Origin: Dermanyssus gallinae
Taxonomy: Eukaryota > Arthropoda > Arachnida > Mesostigmata > Dermanyssidae
Assembly (NCBI GenBank): GCA_003439945.1
Contig: QVRM01001503.1
Location: 186,001-250,000, forward strand
Direction of reading: 5' to 3'
DNA length: 64,000 bases
Shown here: in pieces, positions 63,019-64,000 of the stretch
Layout: each line of letters begins with the position of its first letter
How positions within the stretch are numbered: position 1 is the first letter of the stretch
Notes under the pieces: generated by a model
Databases searched by the model: none
What the model was told of the DNA's origin: nothing
Seen by the model: only the letters and a program-made list of their open reading frames with translations
Made by a program: the position numbers and the translations under genes

Positions 63019-63770
63019 CCACTAATATTACAATCACTTTTCAGGTCAGAGGGAAGCAGGGCTTATACGGTACATAGTTTCCTTCTCTTAATGGCCTAAG
63101 AGTCTTGTTACTTCGTGAAGTAAGCGTTGATTCAATTAAATGTTACGTGTATCATTTTTTCTCTTTCCGGATAAACACCACTCAGACAATCTATTCTCAA
63201 TGGCAACGAACGGACTTTGAGCAAGTACGCGCTAATGCCGCCACTGCTATCCAGAAGATGTTTAAAACTTAAAAAGTAAATTAAGACCGCAGGCTGTGCT
63301 TTCTTGACGCTCGAGTGTTGTCAACTCTTCGTAACCTCGTTTTTCGAATATGAAAGACGCTCCTTTATTCACGAAATAAAAGGGTGAGGAAGTACTGGTT
63401 GCAGGAGGGTCCTGCGTACTTGCCCAATTGTGAATGTCCATGGCTGCGCGTATTAATGAAATTGACATATTAATGATGTGCTCCGTTCTTGCAACGCATC
63501 TATGCACATGCATTATTTAGCTTCTGTGACTGTTCGGCAGCACTTCGAAAGAGAGATAAGGCTCGAATCCAGAGGTTTAGTTAGAAGCCCTTCGTCATTA
63601 TTCCTAAGCGTATATTCATTGAGGGCGGTAGAACACAATAGCGTTTGGTTCGAGGTCGCACCTTCTGCGAAGTCTCAAGAACCTCCTTTGCACATTGGGA
63701 ATACAACATTGAATTTATTCAATAATTGCACATTTGCACACTGAGGCAGTGCCCGCCTAAAAAAATATTT
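63017..63770. other. No gene recognised
   Basis: A minus-strand frame at 63262-63513 (FEKRGYEELTTLERQESTAC) and an overlapping plus-strand frame at 63478-63744 have no supporting motif. Confidence 0.4.
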
Positions 63771-64000
63771 TAAAATCGCCTCCCGGTGACTTCGCCTGCT
63801 CCTCCTCCGCGACGGACCCAGCTCTTGTGGTCCCGGTGCGCCCGGAAGACCCGTAGGGTACCCTGCATGACCAGGACGGTTAGGTCGATCAGGTTTTTCT
63901 TCGATAACCCGAGAGTCAGGAGATCCTTCACCGACTCGGGCTCCCATACACCGGTCATCGACACGGTGATGGACCCGAATCGGTGGGGAAGCGAGGTGGG
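63771..64000 (-). mobile_element. R2-type LINE C-terminus, cut by the window end
   Basis: An unbroken frame on the minus strand from 64000 to a stop near 63770 reads PHRFGSITVSMTGVWEPESV, KDLLTLGLSKKNLIDLTVLV and MQGTLRVFRAHRDHKSWVRR. LGLSKKNLIDL matches LGVTKRNLMDL of the fragment at 60872-61376, placing it at the extreme C-terminus of the same element type. The element continues beyond 64000. Confidence 0.75.

Noticed and set aside
63560..63590. B-box-like GGCTCGAATCC
   Set aside because: No A box or tRNA arms at the right distance.

Overview
The window is nuclear DNA of an animal, most likely an arthropod, and the non-LTR retrotransposon types suggest a mite or tick. The evidence is seven eukaryotic tRNA genes (one with an intron), GT-AG introns, a mariner transposon, many degraded non-LTR retrotransposon (LINE) fragments, a tRNA-derived SINE, and a very heavy load of (TA)n and CAA/CAG-type simple repeats. 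No operons, CRISPR arrays or prokaryotic gene structure are present. Genus-level placement is inference.

Layout: bases 1-20000 are mainly gene-poor, with trinucleotide repeats (CAA/CAG/TTG near 4.5-5.8, 8.3-9.1, 10.7-10.9 and 12.0-12.1 kb), long (TA)n tracts, a SINE with target-site duplication at 5976-6153, and scraps of LINEs. A protein-coding gene on the minus strand runs right to left. Its upstream exon ends at 33233, and further exons lie at 32253-32987, 30046-30312 and 19921-20193 (the last with the stop codon). All three visible introns are phase 0. The product is not recognised. Its last 9.85 kb intron holds tRNA genes (Val, Gly, Leu with intron, Ala, Pro), a second small minus-strand gene (25921-26260) and a foldback transposon.

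From 34.7 to 55 kb the DNA is largely a transposon graveyard: tail-to-tail LINEs, C-terminal LINE stubs, a reverse transcriptase with its YxDD box, a second foldback element, and tRNA-Lys and tRNA-Gly(UCC). At 55453-56770 sits an almost intact mariner whose DD34D catalytic triad is complete but whose usual start codon seems lost. At 60.87-61.38 kb lies a fragment of an R2-type LINE with a CCHC knuckle and a PD...D endonuclease motif. A diverged third foldback element follows, and the window ends inside another LINE of the same type.

Themes worth following: the three foldback elements carry a 58-bp centre that is inverted between two copies; most TA-targeting DNA transposons abut (TA)n arrays; several LINE ends run into (TTA)n or (TA)n; and two host genes have clear exons without a recognised family. 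I found no convincing gene cluster that would form a new multi-gene system.
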